A stretch of DNA of 64,000 bases from Microvirga roseola. GTDB taxonomy: Bacteria > Pseudomonadota > Alphaproteobacteria > Rhizobiales > Beijerinckiaceae. Location: the NCBI RefSeq assembly GCF_020866965.1, contig NZ_JAJATX010000004.1:28689-92688 (forward strand), read 5' to 3'. Position numbers and translations under genes: made by a program. The notes below the pieces were generated by a model, which made no database searches, was not told the origin of the DNA, and saw only the letters and a program-made list of their open reading frames with translations. Shown piece by piece: positions 25,187-34,833 of the stretch (position 1 is its first letter; every line of letters begins with the position of its first letter).

Positions 25187-25768
25187 TCATTGCGCAGCTT
25201 CGGGGGCGATTTCAATCAGGATCGCGCGGCCGGATCCTGCAAGCTGGATGATTTCCTGAGTGGAGGCGAGAGCGAGGGTGTCGAGTCTCTGAAGCGAATG
25301 GATCGCATCGCCCACGGTGACGTCGAGTGCGGCATCCATGGCGACGATGAAAGCGGCGTCCGTATCCTCCGACAGCAGCGCGATGCCCGATTCCATGATC
25401 CGCGTGCGGTGATTGAACCGTCCGCGCCGCGTCATCACGTTGAGGTCGCGGATCGGGCCGGACGGAAGCCGTCCCACGGTGGCGTCGTCGCCCGCAAACG
25501 AGAGCTTCGGGAATGCGCTGTCCAGGCGATAGGAAACGCCTTCGATATCGAGTTCGATGCCGCTTCCCTCGACCAGGATCAGGGTCCTGTCGATTCCCGG
25601 AAAGACCGAGAAGGGGCCGTCGGATGCCACATCGGCCATGCTGATGCGCCACCCGAAGGTCTCGAAGCCCGAGCCCTCCGGGAAGGCGGCGACTTCCGCG
25701 GTCGTGCCGCCGCCGTTCTTCCACGGCACCCGGACAAGGTCGCCGTTGCGGATGACGCGGGCAGGCAT
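25187..25768 (-). CDS. hutD: HutD family protein
   Basis: A 193-residue cupin-like protein of the HutD/Ves family. The N terminus [23 protein letters not shown] has the conserved W-K-N-G-G-G-T motif, followed by FGWRISMADVASDGPFSVFPGIDR and LILVEGSGIELDI. HutD is needed for full fitness on histidine in Pseudomonas and is thought to limit hut overexpression or bind a pathway intermediate; its exact role is not firmly settled. It is the last gene of hutIHGUD, with its start codon overlapping the hutU stop by one base. Confidence 0.93.
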   Translation of the reverse strand: MPARVIRNGDLVRVPWKNGGGTTAEVAAFPEGSGFETFGWRISMADVASDGPFSVFPGIDRTLILVEGSGIELDIEGVSYRLDSAFPKLSFAGDDATVGRLPSGPIRDLNVMTRRGRFNHRTRIMESGIALLSEDTDAAFIVAMDAALDVTVGDAIHSLQRLDTLALASTQEIIQLAGSGRAILIEIAPEAAQ

Positions 25769-27432
25769 CAGCCCAGGCTCGGCAGATTGAGTCCGTGCTC
25801 GCGGGCGCAGTCGATGGCGAGCTCATAGCCCGCATCCGCGTGCCGCATGACGCCGCTGGCGGGATCGTTCCAGAGAACGCGTTCGATCCGCTTGGCGGCC
25901 TCCGGCGTGCCGTCGCAGACGATCACCATGCCGGAATGCTGCGAAAAGCCGATGCCGACGCCGCCGCCGTGATGGAGCGACACCCATGTCGCGCCGGAGG
26001 CGCAGTTGAGAAGCGCGTTCAGGAGCGGCCAGTCGGAGACCGCATCCGAGCCGTCCTTCATGGCTTCCGTCTCCCGGTTCGGGCTTGCGACCGAGCCGGA
26101 ATCGAGATGATCGCGTCCGATGACGATGGGAGCCTTCAGCTCGCCCTTCGCCACCATCTCGTTGAAGGCGAGCCCGAGGCGGTGCCTGTCGCCCAGGCCC
26201 ACCCAGCAGATGCGCGCGGGCAGGCCCTGGAACTTGATCCGTTCCTTGGCCATGTCGAGCCAGTTGTGCAGGTGCTTGTTGTCGGGCAGCAGCTCCTTCA
26301 CCTTGGCGTCTGTCTTGTGGATGTCCTCCGGGTCGCCAGAAAGCGCCGCCCAGCGGAACGGGCCGATGCCGCGGCAGAAGAGCGGACGGATATAGGCGGG
26401 CACGAATCCGGGGAAGTCGAACGCGTCGTCAACGCCTTCCTCCTTCGCCATCTGGCGGATGTTGTTGCCGTAGTCGAGAGTCGGCACGCCCGCCTTGTGG
26501 AAGTCGAGCATGGCGCGCACATGCTCCGCCATGGAGCGCTTGGCGGCATGCTCCACCGCCTTCGGATCGCTCTCGCGTTTCGCTTCCCAATCGGCGAGCG
26601 ACCAGCCCTTGGGCAGGTAGCCGTTGATCGGATCGTGCGCGGAGGTCTGGTCCGTGACCGCATCGGGACGGATGCCGCGGCGGTAGATCTCGGGGAAGAT
26701 CTCGGCCGCATTGCCGAGGAGGCCGACCGAGACCGGCTTCTTCTCGCGACAAGACTGCTCGATAATCGCAAGCGCCTCGTCGAGGGTGTCGGCGCGGCGA
26801 TCCACATAACCTGTCTTCAGGCGCATCTCGATCCGGCTCGCCTGGCACTCCACCGCAAGGCAGGATGCGCCGGCCATGGTGGCGGCGAGAGGCTGCGCGC
26901 CGCCCATGCCGCCGAGGCCAGCCGTGAGAATCCAGCGGCCCGCGAGATCGCCGCCGTAGTGCTGGCGTCCCACCTCCACGAAGGTCTCGTAGGTGCCCTG
27001 CACGATGCCCTGGCTGCCGATATAGATCCAGGATCCGGCCGTCATCTGGCCGTACATCATGAGGCCCTGGCGGTCGAGCTCGTGGAACTTGTCCCAGGTG
27101 GCCCAGTGGGGCACGAGGTTGGAATTGGCGATCAGCACGCGCGGAGCGTCCGGGTGAGTGCGGAAGACGCCGACCGGCTTGCCGGACTGCACGAGGAGCG
27201 TCTCGTCGGCCTCGAGGTTCTTCAGCGCCGCCACGATGCGGTCGAAGCTATTCCAGTCGCGAGCCGCGCGGCCGATGCCGCCATAGACGACGAGCTCGCC
27301 GGGCTTCTCCGCCACGTCGGGGTCCAGGTTGTTCATGAGCATGCGCAGAGGCGCTTCCGTCAGCCAGCTCTTGGCTGCAAGCTCGCCGCCGTGGGCTGCG
27401 CGGATCACGCGGGCATTGTCGATGCGGGTCAT
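25768..27432 (-). CDS. hutU: Urocanate hydratase
   Basis: A 554-residue NAD-dependent enzyme converting urocanate to 4-imidazolone-5-propionate, the second step of histidine catabolism. Diagnostic parts are [27 protein letters not shown], the glycine-rich [22 protein letters not shown], the catalytic-site region [19 protein letters not shown] with its conserved cysteine, and the C-terminal [17 protein letters not shown]. Length is standard (about 555). The start at 27432 is the usual [11 protein letters not shown] terminus; an in-frame codon at 27519 lies in the hutG region and is not used. It lies 13 bases beyond hutG. Confidence 0.97.
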   Translation of the reverse strand: MTRIDNARVIRAAHGGELAAKSWLTEAPLRMLMNNLDPDVAEKPGELVVYGGIGRAARDWNSFDRIVAALKNLEADETLLVQSGKPVGVFRTHPDAPRVLIANSNLVPHWATWDKFHELDRQGLMMYGQMTAGSWIYIGSQGIVQGTYETFVEVGRQHYGGDLAGRWILTAGLGGMGGAQPLAATMAGASCLAVECQASRIEMRLKTGYVDRRADTLDEALAIIEQSCREKKPVSVGLLGNAAEIFPEIYRRGIRPDAVTDQTSAHDPINGYLPKGWSLADWEAKRESDPKAVEHAAKRSMAEHVRAMLDFHKAGVPTLDYGNNIRQMAKEEGVDDAFDFPGFVPAYIRPLFCRGIGPFRWAALSGDPEDIHKTDAKVKELLPDNKHLHNWLDMAKERIKFQGLPARICWVGLGDRHRLGLAFNEMVAKGELKAPIVIGRDHLDSGSVASPNRETEAMKDGSDAVSDWPLLNALLNCASGATWVSLHHGGGVGIGFSQHSGMVIVCDGTPEAAKRIERVLWNDPASGVMRHADAGYELAIDCAREHGLNLPSLG

Positions 27433-27445
27433 GGGGCGTCCTCGA

Positions 27446-28279
27446 TCAGGCTTTAGAACGGGCGAAGGTGAGACAGGTTTCGAGAATGAGAGCCAGCGCC
27501 GCGCGCATGGGGGCGGCATAGGTCTCGCTGTATTCGGCGGGCCACTGGCTTTCGGCGACAGGACCGAGCGGCTCCTTCATGTAGCCTCGGCAGGCGAGCT
27601 CCATCTGGATGGCGTGGACGCCGTCCTGCGGCTGCCCGAGGCTGCGCGTGATGTAGCCACCCTTGAAGCGGCCGTTGACCACATAGCTGAAGCCGCTGCC
27701 GGCGCTGATCTGCTCGATGGCGCCGCTCAGCGCGGGCGCGCAGGTCGTGCCGCCATTGGTGCCGATGTTGAAATGGGGCAGGGTGCCTTCGAATAGGCGC
27801 GGGATCACCGAGCGGATCGAGTGGCAGTCATAGACCACGATCTTGGGATGCATCCCGCGAAGCCGCACGATCTCCTCACGCAGGACCGCATGATAGGGGT
27901 TGAAGAAGCGTGCGCGGCGCTCGGCGATCTCGTCTGCGCTCGGCTCGGCCCCCGATCGATACAGCGGCTCGCCGTCGAAGGTGCTGGTCGGGCACAGCTC
28001 CGTCGTCGCCTGCCCCGGATAGAGCGAGACGCCGGAGGGATCGCGGTTCACGTCGATCACGGTGCGCGAGATCGACGTGCGAACGACGGTCGCGCCGAGA
28101 CCGGAGGCGAAGTCGTAGAGGCGCTCGATCCACCAATCCGCATCCTTGCGGGCAAGCCATGGCGAGACGAGTCCGTGCTCATATTCTGCGGGTATTTCGG
28201 TGCCCGTATGCGGCAGGCTCACCAGGAGGGGAGCATCGCCGCGGATCACCGTGAGCCAGGAGGGGTGTTCGGCGCTCAT
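27446..28279 (-). CDS. hutG: N-formylglutamate deformylase
   Basis: A 277-residue enzyme that hydrolyses N-formyl-L-glutamate to formate and glutamate, the last step of the five-step pathway. The family motifs are [13 protein letters not shown] near the N terminus, [19 protein letters not shown] sequence, [13 protein letters not shown], and the metal-binding YDCHSIRS. It works with HutF, encoded divergently, so that this organism releases ammonia and formate rather than formamide. The gene overlaps the end of hutH by 4 bases. Confidence 0.94.
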   Translation of the reverse strand: MSAEHPSWLTVIRGDAPLLVSLPHTGTEIPAEYEHGLVSPWLARKDADWWIERLYDFASGLGATVVRTSISRTVIDVNRDPSGVSLYPGQATTELCPTSTFDGEPLYRSGAEPSADEIAERRARFFNPYHAVLREEIVRLRGMHPKIVVYDCHSIRSVIPRLFEGTLPHFNIGTNGGTTCAPALSGAIEQISAGSGFSYVVNGRFKGGYITRSLGQPQDGVHAIQMELACRGYMKEPLGPVAESQWPAEYSETYAAPMRAALALILETCLTFARSKA

Positions 28280-29826
28280 CGCGCGACCTCTTCCGCGACG
28301 AGCGGCAGCACGTCGTTTCCGATAGCCCCCTCCAGCGCTCCGGATGTGACGAGGGCCGTCGCCTGTTCCATTTCCGGAGCCATGTGCCGGTCGTCGTCGA
28401 GATACGGAACCGATGCGCGTAAGAGCGCGCGGGCGCGCTCCAGGCGCTCGCTCGAGCGCATCGGCGCATGGAAGTCGCAGCCCTGAACCGCGGCGAGCAG
28501 TTCGATCCCGATCACGTTCGCCGCATTGGCCGCCATCGGCAGGAGGCGGCGCGCCCCGTGGGTCGCCATGGATACGTGATCCTCCTGATTGGCGGAGGTG
28601 GGAATCGAGTCGACGCTAGCGGGATAGGCCCGCTGCTTGTTCTCGGAGACGAGCGCCGCCGCCGTGACCTGCGGAATCATGAAGCCGGAATTGAGCCCCG
28701 GCTTCGGCGTGAGGAAAGCCGGCAGGCCGGAAAGGGTCGGGTCGACCAGCATGGCGATGCGCCGCTCGGCGAGCGACCCGATCTCGCACAGGGCCATGGC
28801 GATCATGTCGGCGGCGAAGGCGACGGGTTCCGCGTGGAAGTTGCCGCCGGAGATGACCTCGCCCGAATCCGAGAAGACCAGGGGATTGTCGGAGACGCCG
28901 TTCGCCTCGGTCGCGAGCGTTGCGGCGGCTTGGCGCAGCAGATCGAGCACCGCGCCCATCACCTGCGGCTGGCAGCGCAAGCAGTAGGGATCCTGCACGC
29001 GGTCGTCGTTGGTGAGATGCGAGGCGCGGATGGCGCTGCCCTGCATCAGAGCGCGCAGGGACTCCGCCACCTCGATCTGCCCTCGATGCCGCCGAAGCTG
29101 CTGGATGCGCGGGTCGAACGGCCCGTCCGATCCCTTGGCCGCATCGGTCGCCAACGCGCCGGTGACGAGGGCGGCGCGGAGCACGCGCTCGGCCTCGAAG
29201 AGCCCGGCCAGCGCCAGCGCCGTCGAGACCTGCGTGCCGTTGAGAAGGGCGAGGCCTTCCTTGGGGCCGAGAACGAGAGGCGAAAGACCGGCCTGCGCAA
29301 GCGCGTCCTCAGCCAGCATCCGCTCGCCGCCCACGAAGAACTCGCCGACGCCCATCAGCGCCGCCGTCATGTGGGCAAGGGGTGCGAGATCACCCGAAGC
29401 GCCGACCGATCCCTGGCCGGGAATGACCGGAACGAGCCCGACCTTCAGGCACGAGGCCAGATGCTCGACGGTGGACCAGCGTATGCCCGACGCTCCTTGA
29501 GCGAGACTCGCGAGTTTGAGCGCCATGACCAGTTTCACGACAGGAACCGGGAGAGGCTCGCCGACGCCCGCTGCATGCGAAAGCACGATATTGCGCTGGA
29601 GCGTCGCCAGATCGGAGGCGCCGATGCGCACGCTGGCGAGCTTTCCGAAACCCGTGTTGATGCCGTAGACGGGGTCGCCCTTGGCGACGATGGCCTCGAT
29701 GGTCTTGGCTCCGGCCTCGATGGCCGGACGGCAGCCCTGATCGAGGGCAACATACGCGCCGAAATAGACGCGCCGCCAGTCGGCGAGGGGAACGGAGCCG
29801 GGAATGAGCGTTACGGTTTCTGTCAC
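28276..29826 (-). CDS. hutH: Histidine ammonia-lyase
   Basis: A 516-residue lyase that converts L-histidine to urocanate and ammonia. The self-formed MIO cofactor arises from Ala143-Ser144-Gly145 in [14 protein letters not shown]. Other hallmarks are [49 protein letters not shown] and [16 protein letters not shown] sequence (here [12 protein letters not shown]). Length is typical. It overlaps hutI upstream by 4 bases and hutG downstream by 4 bases, so the operon is translationally coupled. Confidence 0.97.
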   Translation of the reverse strand: MTETVTLIPGSVPLADWRRVYFGAYVALDQGCRPAIEAGAKTIEAIVAKGDPVYGINTGFGKLASVRIGASDLATLQRNIVLSHAAGVGEPLPVPVVKLVMALKLASLAQGASGIRWSTVEHLASCLKVGLVPVIPGQGSVGASGDLAPLAHMTAALMGVGEFFVGGERMLAEDALAQAGLSPLVLGPKEGLALLNGTQVSTALALAGLFEAERVLRAALVTGALATDAAKGSDGPFDPRIQQLRRHRGQIEVAESLRALMQGSAIRASHLTNDDRVQDPYCLRCQPQVMGAVLDLLRQAAATLATEANGVSDNPLVFSDSGEVISGGNFHAEPVAFAADMIAMALCEIGSLAERRIAMLVDPTLSGLPAFLTPKPGLNSGFMIPQVTAAALVSENKQRAYPASVDSIPTSANQEDHVSMATHGARRLLPMAANAANVIGIELLAAVQGCDFHAPMRSSERLERARALLRASVPYLDDDRHMAPEMEQATALVTSGALEGAIGNDVLPLVAEEVAR

Positions 29827-31025
29827 TGGCCCCTCCAGATGCGGGCATGAAGCGGGTTGAAGCCGATGCGATAGGCGAGCTCTGCCGGGCGCTCAATATT
29901 CCAGATCGCGAGGTCGCAGGATTTGCCGGGCTCGAGCGTGCCGGTTTCGTCGAGACGGCCGAGCGCGCGCGCCGCTTCGCGCGTGACGCCGGCCATGCAT
30001 TCCTCGACCGTGAGGCGGAAGAGGGTTGCGCCCATGTTCATGGTGAGCAGAAGCGAGGTCAGCGGCGAGGTGCCGGGATTGCAGTCCGTCGCAATCGCCA
30101 TGCGGGTCCCGTGCCGGCGGAAGGCACCGACCGGCGGCAGCTTCGTCTCGCGCAGCATGTAGAACGCACCGGGAAGCAGCACCGCGACCGTGCCGGCCTT
30201 TGCCATGGCGGCCGCACCGTCCTCGTCCGTATGCTCGAGGTGATCGGCCGAGAGCGCGCCGTACTCGGCGGCGAGCTTGGCTCCATGCAGGTTCGACAGC
30301 TGGTCGGCATGCAGCTTGACCTTCAGCCCCAGCGCCCTGGCGGTGGCGAAGACCCGCGCAGTCTGCTCCGCCGAGAAGGCGATTCCCTCGCAGAAGGCAT
30401 CCACCGCATCCACCAAGCCCTCGCGGGCGAGGGCGGGCAACATCTCCTCGCAGACCTTCGCAATGTAAGCGTCCTTGTCGCCGTTCGCCTCCGGCGGAAG
30501 CGCATGCGCGCCGAGGAAGGTCGTGGTGACCGCAACGTTCCGCTCACGGCCAAGACGCCGCGCCGCACGTAAGGACTGCGCTTCCGTCTCCAGGTCGAGG
30601 CCGTAGCCCGACTTGACCTCGATGGTGGTGCAGCCTTCGGCGATCAGGTGATCGAGTCGGGGCAGGGCGCTCGCCACCAGCTCGTCCTCGCTCGCAGCAC
30701 GAGTGGCCCTCACCGTGGAGACGATGCCGCCGCCGGCCCGGGCGATCTCCTCATAGCTCGCGCCTTTCAGGCGCAGCTCGAACTCGTGCGCCCGGTCGCC
30801 GCCGAAGACCAGATGGGTGTGGCAGTCGATGAGGCCTGGGGTGATCCAGCGTCCCTCGCAGTCGATCCGCTCGGCCGCGTCCCGTTGGGAGGGCAGATCC
30901 TCGACCGGACCGGCAAAGGCGATGCGGCCGTCCTTCGCCGCAACGGCGCCACCCTCGACGATCCCGAGATCGTCGCCGGCAAGGGTGGCAAGGCGAGCGT
31001 TGAACCAGATCCGGTCGAAGCGCAT
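29823..31025 (-). CDS. hutI: Imidazolonepropionase
   Basis: A 400-residue amidohydrolase converting imidazolone propionate to N-formimino-L-glutamate. Metal ligands are in [18 protein letters not shown] (two His), the KLHADQLSN segment (His) and [11 protein letters not shown] (Asp). The substrate-binding [13 protein letters not shown] motif is also clear. It is the first gene of the leftward hut operon. The region upstream to the divergent hutF holds two HutC-type operators. Confidence 0.96.
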   Translation of the reverse strand: MRFDRIWFNARLATLAGDDLGIVEGGAVAAKDGRIAFAGPVEDLPSQRDAAERIDCEGRWITPGLIDCHTHLVFGGDRAHEFELRLKGASYEEIARAGGGIVSTVRATRAASEDELVASALPRLDHLIAEGCTTIEVKSGYGLDLETEAQSLRAARRLGRERNVAVTTTFLGAHALPPEANGDKDAYIAKVCEEMLPALAREGLVDAVDAFCEGIAFSAEQTARVFATARALGLKVKLHADQLSNLHGAKLAAEYGALSADHLEHTDEDGAAAMAKAGTVAVLLPGAFYMLRETKLPPVGAFRRHGTRMAIATDCNPGTSPLTSLLLTMNMGATLFRLTVEECMAGVTREAARALGRLDETGTLEPGKSCDLAIWNIERPAELAYRIGFNPLHARIWRGQ

Positions 31026-31052
31026 GGGTTCTCCTCCGGTGGGCTTGGGTTA

Positions 31053-31064
31053 ATGTCTATACAT
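31053..31064. promoter_or_regulatory. Probable HutC operator 1 (hutI-hutF gap)
   Basis: ATGTCTATACAT is nearly palindromic and contains GTCTATAC (31055-31062), a perfect GT-N-TA-N-AC match for HutC-subfamily regulators. It is 28 bases upstream of the hutI start and would cover the hutI promoter. Confidence 0.78.
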
Positions 31065-31083
31065 AATCCCGAAAAGATGGATA

Positions 31084-31096
31084 TTGTCTAGACGTA
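31084..31096. promoter_or_regulatory. Probable HutC operator 2 (hutI-hutF gap)
   Basis: TTGTCTAGACGTA contains GTCTAGAC (31086-31093), a perfect palindrome that again matches GT-N-TA-N-AC. It lies 31 bases from operator 1, about three helical turns, so two dimers could sit on the same face of the DNA and repress both divergent hut promoters. Confidence 0.75.
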
Positions 31097-31194
31097 TTCG
31101 ATCCGCTCTGATGATCTAGCGCGCAGCCGGTCCCCAGCCAGCCGCCATCCTCCCTGCGGATGCATGGTGCCGATGAACCAAGAGGGTTTCAACG

Positions 31195-32553
31195 ATGCGC
31201 AAGCTCATTCTCGATCATGCCCTGCTGCCGAGCGGATGGGCGCGGAATGTGGCGGTCGATATCGAAGGCGGCATCATCCGCGCCGTGCGGTCCGATGCCG
31301 CTGCAGAGGGGCGTGAGCGTATCGCCGGCATCGCGCTGCCGGGGCTCCCGAATCTCCACAGCCACACTTTCCAGCGCGGCATGGCGGGGCTTGCCGAAAC
31401 GCGCGGACCGGAAGGCGACAGCTTCTGGACATGGCGGCAGGTCATGTACCGTTTCCTCGACGACCTGACGCCCGACGACGTCGAGGCCATCGCCGCCTTC
31501 GCGATGATGGAGATGCTGGAGGGCGGCTTCACGTCGCTCGCGGAGTTTCATTATCTGCACCACGACACCGACGGCCGAGCCTATGCGGACCTGGCCGAGC
31601 TCTCGGTCCGCATCGCTGCGGCGGCGGGGGAAACCGGCATTGGGCTCACGCTCCTGCCCGTCTTCTATGCGCAGGGCGGTTTCGGCGCGGCTCCTCCCAC
31701 GGAAGGGCAGCGGCGCTTCGTCAATGACGTCGAGCGCTATTCCAGCCTGCTGGAAGGCGCGCGCAGGGCCGTGGCGGGTCTCGACGATGCAGTTGTCGGC
31801 GTCGCGCCCCACAGCCTGCGCGCCGTCACGCCCGAGAGCCTCGCCGAGGTCGTGGCCCTCGCAGGCGAGGGGCCGATCCACATCCACATCGCCGAGCAGG
31901 TGAAAGAGGTCGAAGACTGCATTGCCTGGTCCGGCCAGCGCCCGGTGGCGTGGCTGCTCGACCATGCCCCCGTCGACCGGCGCTGGTGCCTGATCCACGC
32001 CACCCATCTCGATCCCGCCGAGACGCGGGGCATTGCGGTCAGCGGAGCCGTGGCGGGATTGTGCCCGATCACTGAAGCAAATCTCGGCGACGGCATCTTC
32101 GAGGGCGTCGATTTCCTGGCGGCAGGCGGTCTCTTCGGCGTCGGCTCCGATTCGAATGTCGAGATCAGCGCCCCGGGAGAGCTCAAGCAGTTCGAATACA
32201 GCCAGCGCCTCAAGCACCGCGCCCGCAACGTGCTGGCCCGCCGCGAAGGACAATCCACCGGGCGCAGCCTGTACGACGGGGCGCTCGAAGGCGGAGCGCG
32301 CGCCCTGGGACGGCGAATCGGAGCCATCAAGGTCGGCCACCGGGCGGATCTCGTCGTGCTCGATGCGGCGCATCCGGATCTTGCAGCCCTCGCAGGCGAC
32401 CGCTGGCTCGATGCTTACGTCTTCGTGGCCGGCAAGGCTGTCGTCGACACCGTGATCGTCGGCGGCAGCTCGGTGGTTTCGGGAGGCCGGCACTGCAGCC
32501 GCGACTCCATCGCTGCGCGCTTTGCCCGCACCATAGCCCGCCTTCTAGCGTGA
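31195..32553 (+). CDS. hutF: Formimidoylglutamate deiminase
   Basis: A 452-residue amidohydrolase that converts N-formimino-L-glutamate to N-formylglutamate and ammonia. Metal-binding motifs are LHSHTFQRGMAGLAE, IHIHIAEQ, CLIHATHLD and GVGSDSNVEIS. The N terminus LILDHALLPSGWARNVAVDIEGG and length match HutF and distinguish it from guanine deaminase or HutI. Together with HutG it defines the five-step pathway. It is the first rightward gene, followed after 21 bases by hutC. Confidence 0.95.
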   Translation: MRKLILDHALLPSGWARNVAVDIEGGIIRAVRSDAAAEGRERIAGIALPGLPNLHSHTFQRGMAGLAETRGPEGDSFWTWRQVMYRFLDDLTPDDVEAIAAFAMMEMLEGGFTSLAEFHYLHHDTDGRAYADLAELSVRIAAAAGETGIGLTLLPVFYAQGGFGAAPPTEGQRRFVNDVERYSSLLEGARRAVAGLDDAVVGVAPHSLRAVTPESLAEVVALAGEGPIHIHIAEQVKEVEDCIAWSGQRPVAWLLDHAPVDRRWCLIHATHLDPAETRGIAVSGAVAGLCPITEANLGDGIFEGVDFLAAGGLFGVGSDSNVEISAPGELKQFEYSQRLKHRARNVLARREGQSTGRSLYDGALEGGARALGRRIGAIKVGHRADLVVLDAAHPDLAALAGDRWLDAYVFVAGKAVVDTVIVGGSSVVSGGRHCSRDSIAARFARTIARLLA

Positions 32554-32574
32554 TCGAAGGAAGAGCAGCCCGGC

Positions 32575-33294
32575 ATGAAGCATATCTACCAGCGCATCCG
32601 CGACGATATCGAGGCCCGCATCATGTCGGGGGAGTGGCCGCCGGGACATCGCGTGCCGTTCGAGCACGAGCTGATGGCCGAATATGGCTGCTCGCGCATG
32701 ACCGTGAACAAGGTGCTCTCGACGCTCGCCGCCAACGGCCTGATTCTCCGGCGGCGGCGGGCCGGATCGGTCGTGGCGGAGCCGAGCACCGAGCGCGCTG
32801 TGCTGGAAATCCAGGATTTCGCGCTGGAAGCCGCGCGGGCCGGAAGCGCCTACCGCTTCCAGATCCTGCGCCGGGCCATCGAGCCCATCGACTCCGCGGC
32901 GGCGCAGCGCACGGGCCAGCCCGCTGGCACCGAGATGCTCAGCATCACCACCCTGCACCTGATGAACGATGTGCCGGAGGCCTTCGAGCAGCGCCTGATC
33001 CATCTCGACACGGTCCCCGAGGCCGCCGAGGAACCCTTCGACGACCTTCCGCCGGGCACATGGTTGCTCCGTCGCGTGCCGTGGACCGATGCCGAGCACA
33101 TCGTCCGCGCCGTCAGCGCAGACAGCGCGCTCGCCAAGCGCCTTCATATCGAGACCGGAGCCGCCTGCCTCGTGCTGGAGCGGCGCACCTGGCAGGCCGG
33201 TTCCTTCGTGACGGAGGCCCGCATTGCCTATCCCGGCGACCGGCATCACCTCGTCGGCCGCTTCTCCCCGGTGGGACAGGGGGCGGTCGCATAA
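32575..33294 (+). CDS. hutC: Histidine utilisation repressor (GntR/HutC family)
   Basis: A 239-residue regulator with an N-terminal winged HTH (KHIYQRIRDDIEARIMSGEWPPGHRVPFEHELMAEYGCSRMTVNK region, residues 1-45) and a C-terminal UTRA ligand domain (about 85-235) containing LSITTLHLMNDVPEAFEQRLI and FVTEARIAYPG. HutC represses hut genes and is released by urocanate. It is in the hutF transcript and so is probably autoregulated through the two operators in the hutI-hutF gap. The third operator at 25132 suggests it also controls the adjacent importer. A bidirectional terminator follows. Confidence 0.95.
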   Translation: MKHIYQRIRDDIEARIMSGEWPPGHRVPFEHELMAEYGCSRMTVNKVLSTLAANGLILRRRRAGSVVAEPSTERAVLEIQDFALEAARAGSAYRFQILRRAIEPIDSAAAQRTGQPAGTEMLSITTLHLMNDVPEAFEQRLIHLDTVPEAAEEPFDDLPPGTWLLRRVPWTDAEHIVRAVSADSALAKRLHIETGAACLVLERRTWQAGSFVTEARIAYPGDRHHLVGRFSPVGQGAVA

Positions 33295-33336
33295 GCCGTC
33301 CCGGCGCAGCAGCCTTCAGCCGCGTGATTGCAATGA

Positions 33337-33362
33337 AAAGGCCGCCCTGAAAGGCGGCCTTT
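33337..33362. terminator. Bidirectional terminator between hutC and the atp operon
   Basis: AAAGGCCGCC (33337-33346) pairs perfectly with GGCGGCCTTT (33353-33362) around a 6-base loop. A- and T-rich ends on both sides suit termination of hutC (plus) and the convergent F0 operon (minus). Confidence 0.85.
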
Positions 33363-33387
33363 GAAGCTTTTGGGTGCGTGACGGAGC

Positions 33388-33882
33388 TTATTGAAGCTTC
33401 GTGCGCATGTCGTTGAGGCCCTGCGTCACGAGGGAAGTGGCGGTGGGGCCGGTGATCTCGTTGCGCAGGATGCGCTCGGAGGCCTTGATGGCGGCATCGA
33501 CCGCAGCTGCGCGCACTTCCGCGGAGGCCTGAGCTTCTGCCTGGGCGATCTTCGCCTCGGCGGAAGCGGTGCGGCGCTTCACGAAGTCGGCCATCTTTTC
33601 CTGCGCCTCGGCGGCCAGGCGCTCGGCCTCGGCCTTGGCAGTGGAGACGATCTCGGCGGCTTCGCGCTCGGCGGCGGCCCGCTTGCTCTCGTACTCGCGC
33701 AGCAGGCGCTCGGCGTCCTCGCGCAGGCGCTTGGCCTCGGCGAGTTCGTCGGCGATGCGCTGACCGCGCTTGTCGAGCTGGTTCACGACGTTCTTCGGCA
33801 CTCCGTAATAGGAGAGGAGCACCATGAAGATGACGAAGGCGATGCCGACCCAGAAGGTGGGATTAGCCAGAAGCGCTGACAT
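33388..33882 (-). CDS. atpF: F0F1 ATP synthase subunit b
   Basis: A 164-residue peripheral-stalk subunit. One N-terminal membrane helix (FWVGIAFVIFMVLLSYY) is followed by a long charged helical region (KRLREDAERLLREYESKRAAAEREAAEIV and onward) that forms the right-handed coiled stalk. It is the last gene of the F0 operon, after b'. In photosynthetic and many other alphaproteobacteria b and b' form a heterodimer. F1 genes are not next to it, as is usual in this group, where F0 and F1 operons are separate. Confidence 0.94.
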   Translation of the reverse strand: MSALLANPTFWVGIAFVIFMVLLSYYGVPKNVVNQLDKRGQRIADELAEAKRLREDAERLLREYESKRAAAEREAAEIVSTAKAEAERLAAEAQEKMADFVKRRTASAEAKIAQAEAQASAEVRAAAVDAAIKASERILRNEITGPTATSLVTQGLNDMRTKLQ

Positions 33883-33905
33883 AGGGCTCTCCTTACGCCT
33901 TTAAA

Positions 33906-34451
33906 TCAATCGAGGGCGGCTTCGACCGCCTGCGGAGCAGGGGTCTTGCCGGTCAGGCGCTCGACGATGGCCGCGGCCGTCTCGGCGGCGATGCCGCGGA
34001 CATGGCTCATGGCATCCGTCTTCTTCGCCGCAATGGTCGCTTCGGCCTCGGCGAGACGCTTGTTGAGGTCTGCCTCGAGCGCCTTGCGCTTGGCGTCGCT
34101 CTCGGCGGCGAGCTTCCCGCGGGTTTCCTGGGCAAGGGCCTGAGCACGGCCTCTGGCTTCGGCCAGTGCCTTCTCGTAGGCCGCGCCGGCCTCTTCCGCG
34201 CGGGTCTTCATCGCGGCGGCATCGTCGAGGTCCCTCGCGATCGTAGCGCGACGATTCTCGATGATGCCGGTAAGACGCGGCAGCACAACCCTGGAGAGGA
34301 GGGTGTAGAGCACCACGAAGGAAATCGTGAGCCAGAGAAGTTGGCCGGCGAAGGTTTCCGTCGCGAAGGGCGGGAAGGTGGCGTCCGCTGCGTGAGCGTC
34401 GCCGGGGACTTCCGTACCAGCCTGTGGGGTCTGAGCCTGGGCCTGAGCCAT
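33906..34451 (-). CDS. F0F1 ATP synthase subunit b'
   Basis: A 181-residue b' subunit. An N-terminal 30-residue Ala/Gln/Gly-rich tail (AQAQAQTPQAGTEVPGD) precedes TFPPFATETFAGQLLWLTISFVVLYTLLSRVVLPRL, the membrane helix typical of b' proteins, and then a charged stalk helix. It lies between atpE and atpF, the standard F0 order. The ATG at 34451 has AGGACC upstream; an in-frame codon at 34499 adds 16 residues that do not look like the family. The symbol atpG or atpF2 is used in different genomes, so none is assigned. Confidence 0.93.
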   Translation of the reverse strand: MAQAQAQTPQAGTEVPGDAHAADATFPPFATETFAGQLLWLTISFVVLYTLLSRVVLPRLTGIIENRRATIARDLDDAAAMKTRAEEAGAAYEKALAEARGRAQALAQETRGKLAAESDAKRKALEADLNKRLAEAEATIAAKKTDAMSHVRGIAAETAAAIVERLTGKTPAPQAVEAALD

Positions 34452-34555
34452 GGGAATGGTCCTGGAATGTGTAAATGACGGCGGATGGCCCGCCGTCACT
34501 GTCTAACAGCAAGGCGCATGGGGCGCCTTGCCCTCCCGATCACCAAATATGTTGA

Positions 34556-34780
34556 TTAGGTGAACAGCAGGAGGAGGGCGACGACGAGGCAGAAGATGCC
34601 GAGACCTTCCGCGAGCGCCGCACCGATGAACGCGCGAGCGAACTGGCTGTCGGCAGCCGACGGGTTGCGCAGGGCGCCCGAGAGGAAGTTGCCGAAGATG
34701 TTGCCGACGCCGAGAGCGGCGAGGCCCATGCCGAAGCAGGCAATGCCCGCGCCAAGAGCTTTGAAAGCGATAGGATCCAT
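34556..34780 (-). CDS. atpE: F0F1 ATP synthase subunit c
   Basis: A 74-residue hairpin of two membrane helices that forms the rotor ring. The ion-carrying acidic residue is Glu58 in FIGAALAEGLGIF, the polar loop is Arg38-Asn39-Pro40, and the first helix has the glycine-rich AGIACFGMGLAALGVGNIFG. These features indicate a proton-driven ring; the sodium-binding side chains are not evident. It starts MDPIAFKALG, the usual form in Hyphomicrobiales, and lies 53 bases from atpB. Confidence 0.97.
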   Translation of the reverse strand: MDPIAFKALGAGIACFGMGLAALGVGNIFGNFLSGALRNPSAADSQFARAFIGAALAEGLGIFCLVVALLLLFT

Positions 34781-34833
34781 CGTGATCTCCTAGGGTGATG
34801 ATCGGGAGGGGAAGAAAGGGACGACGCCGTGCC

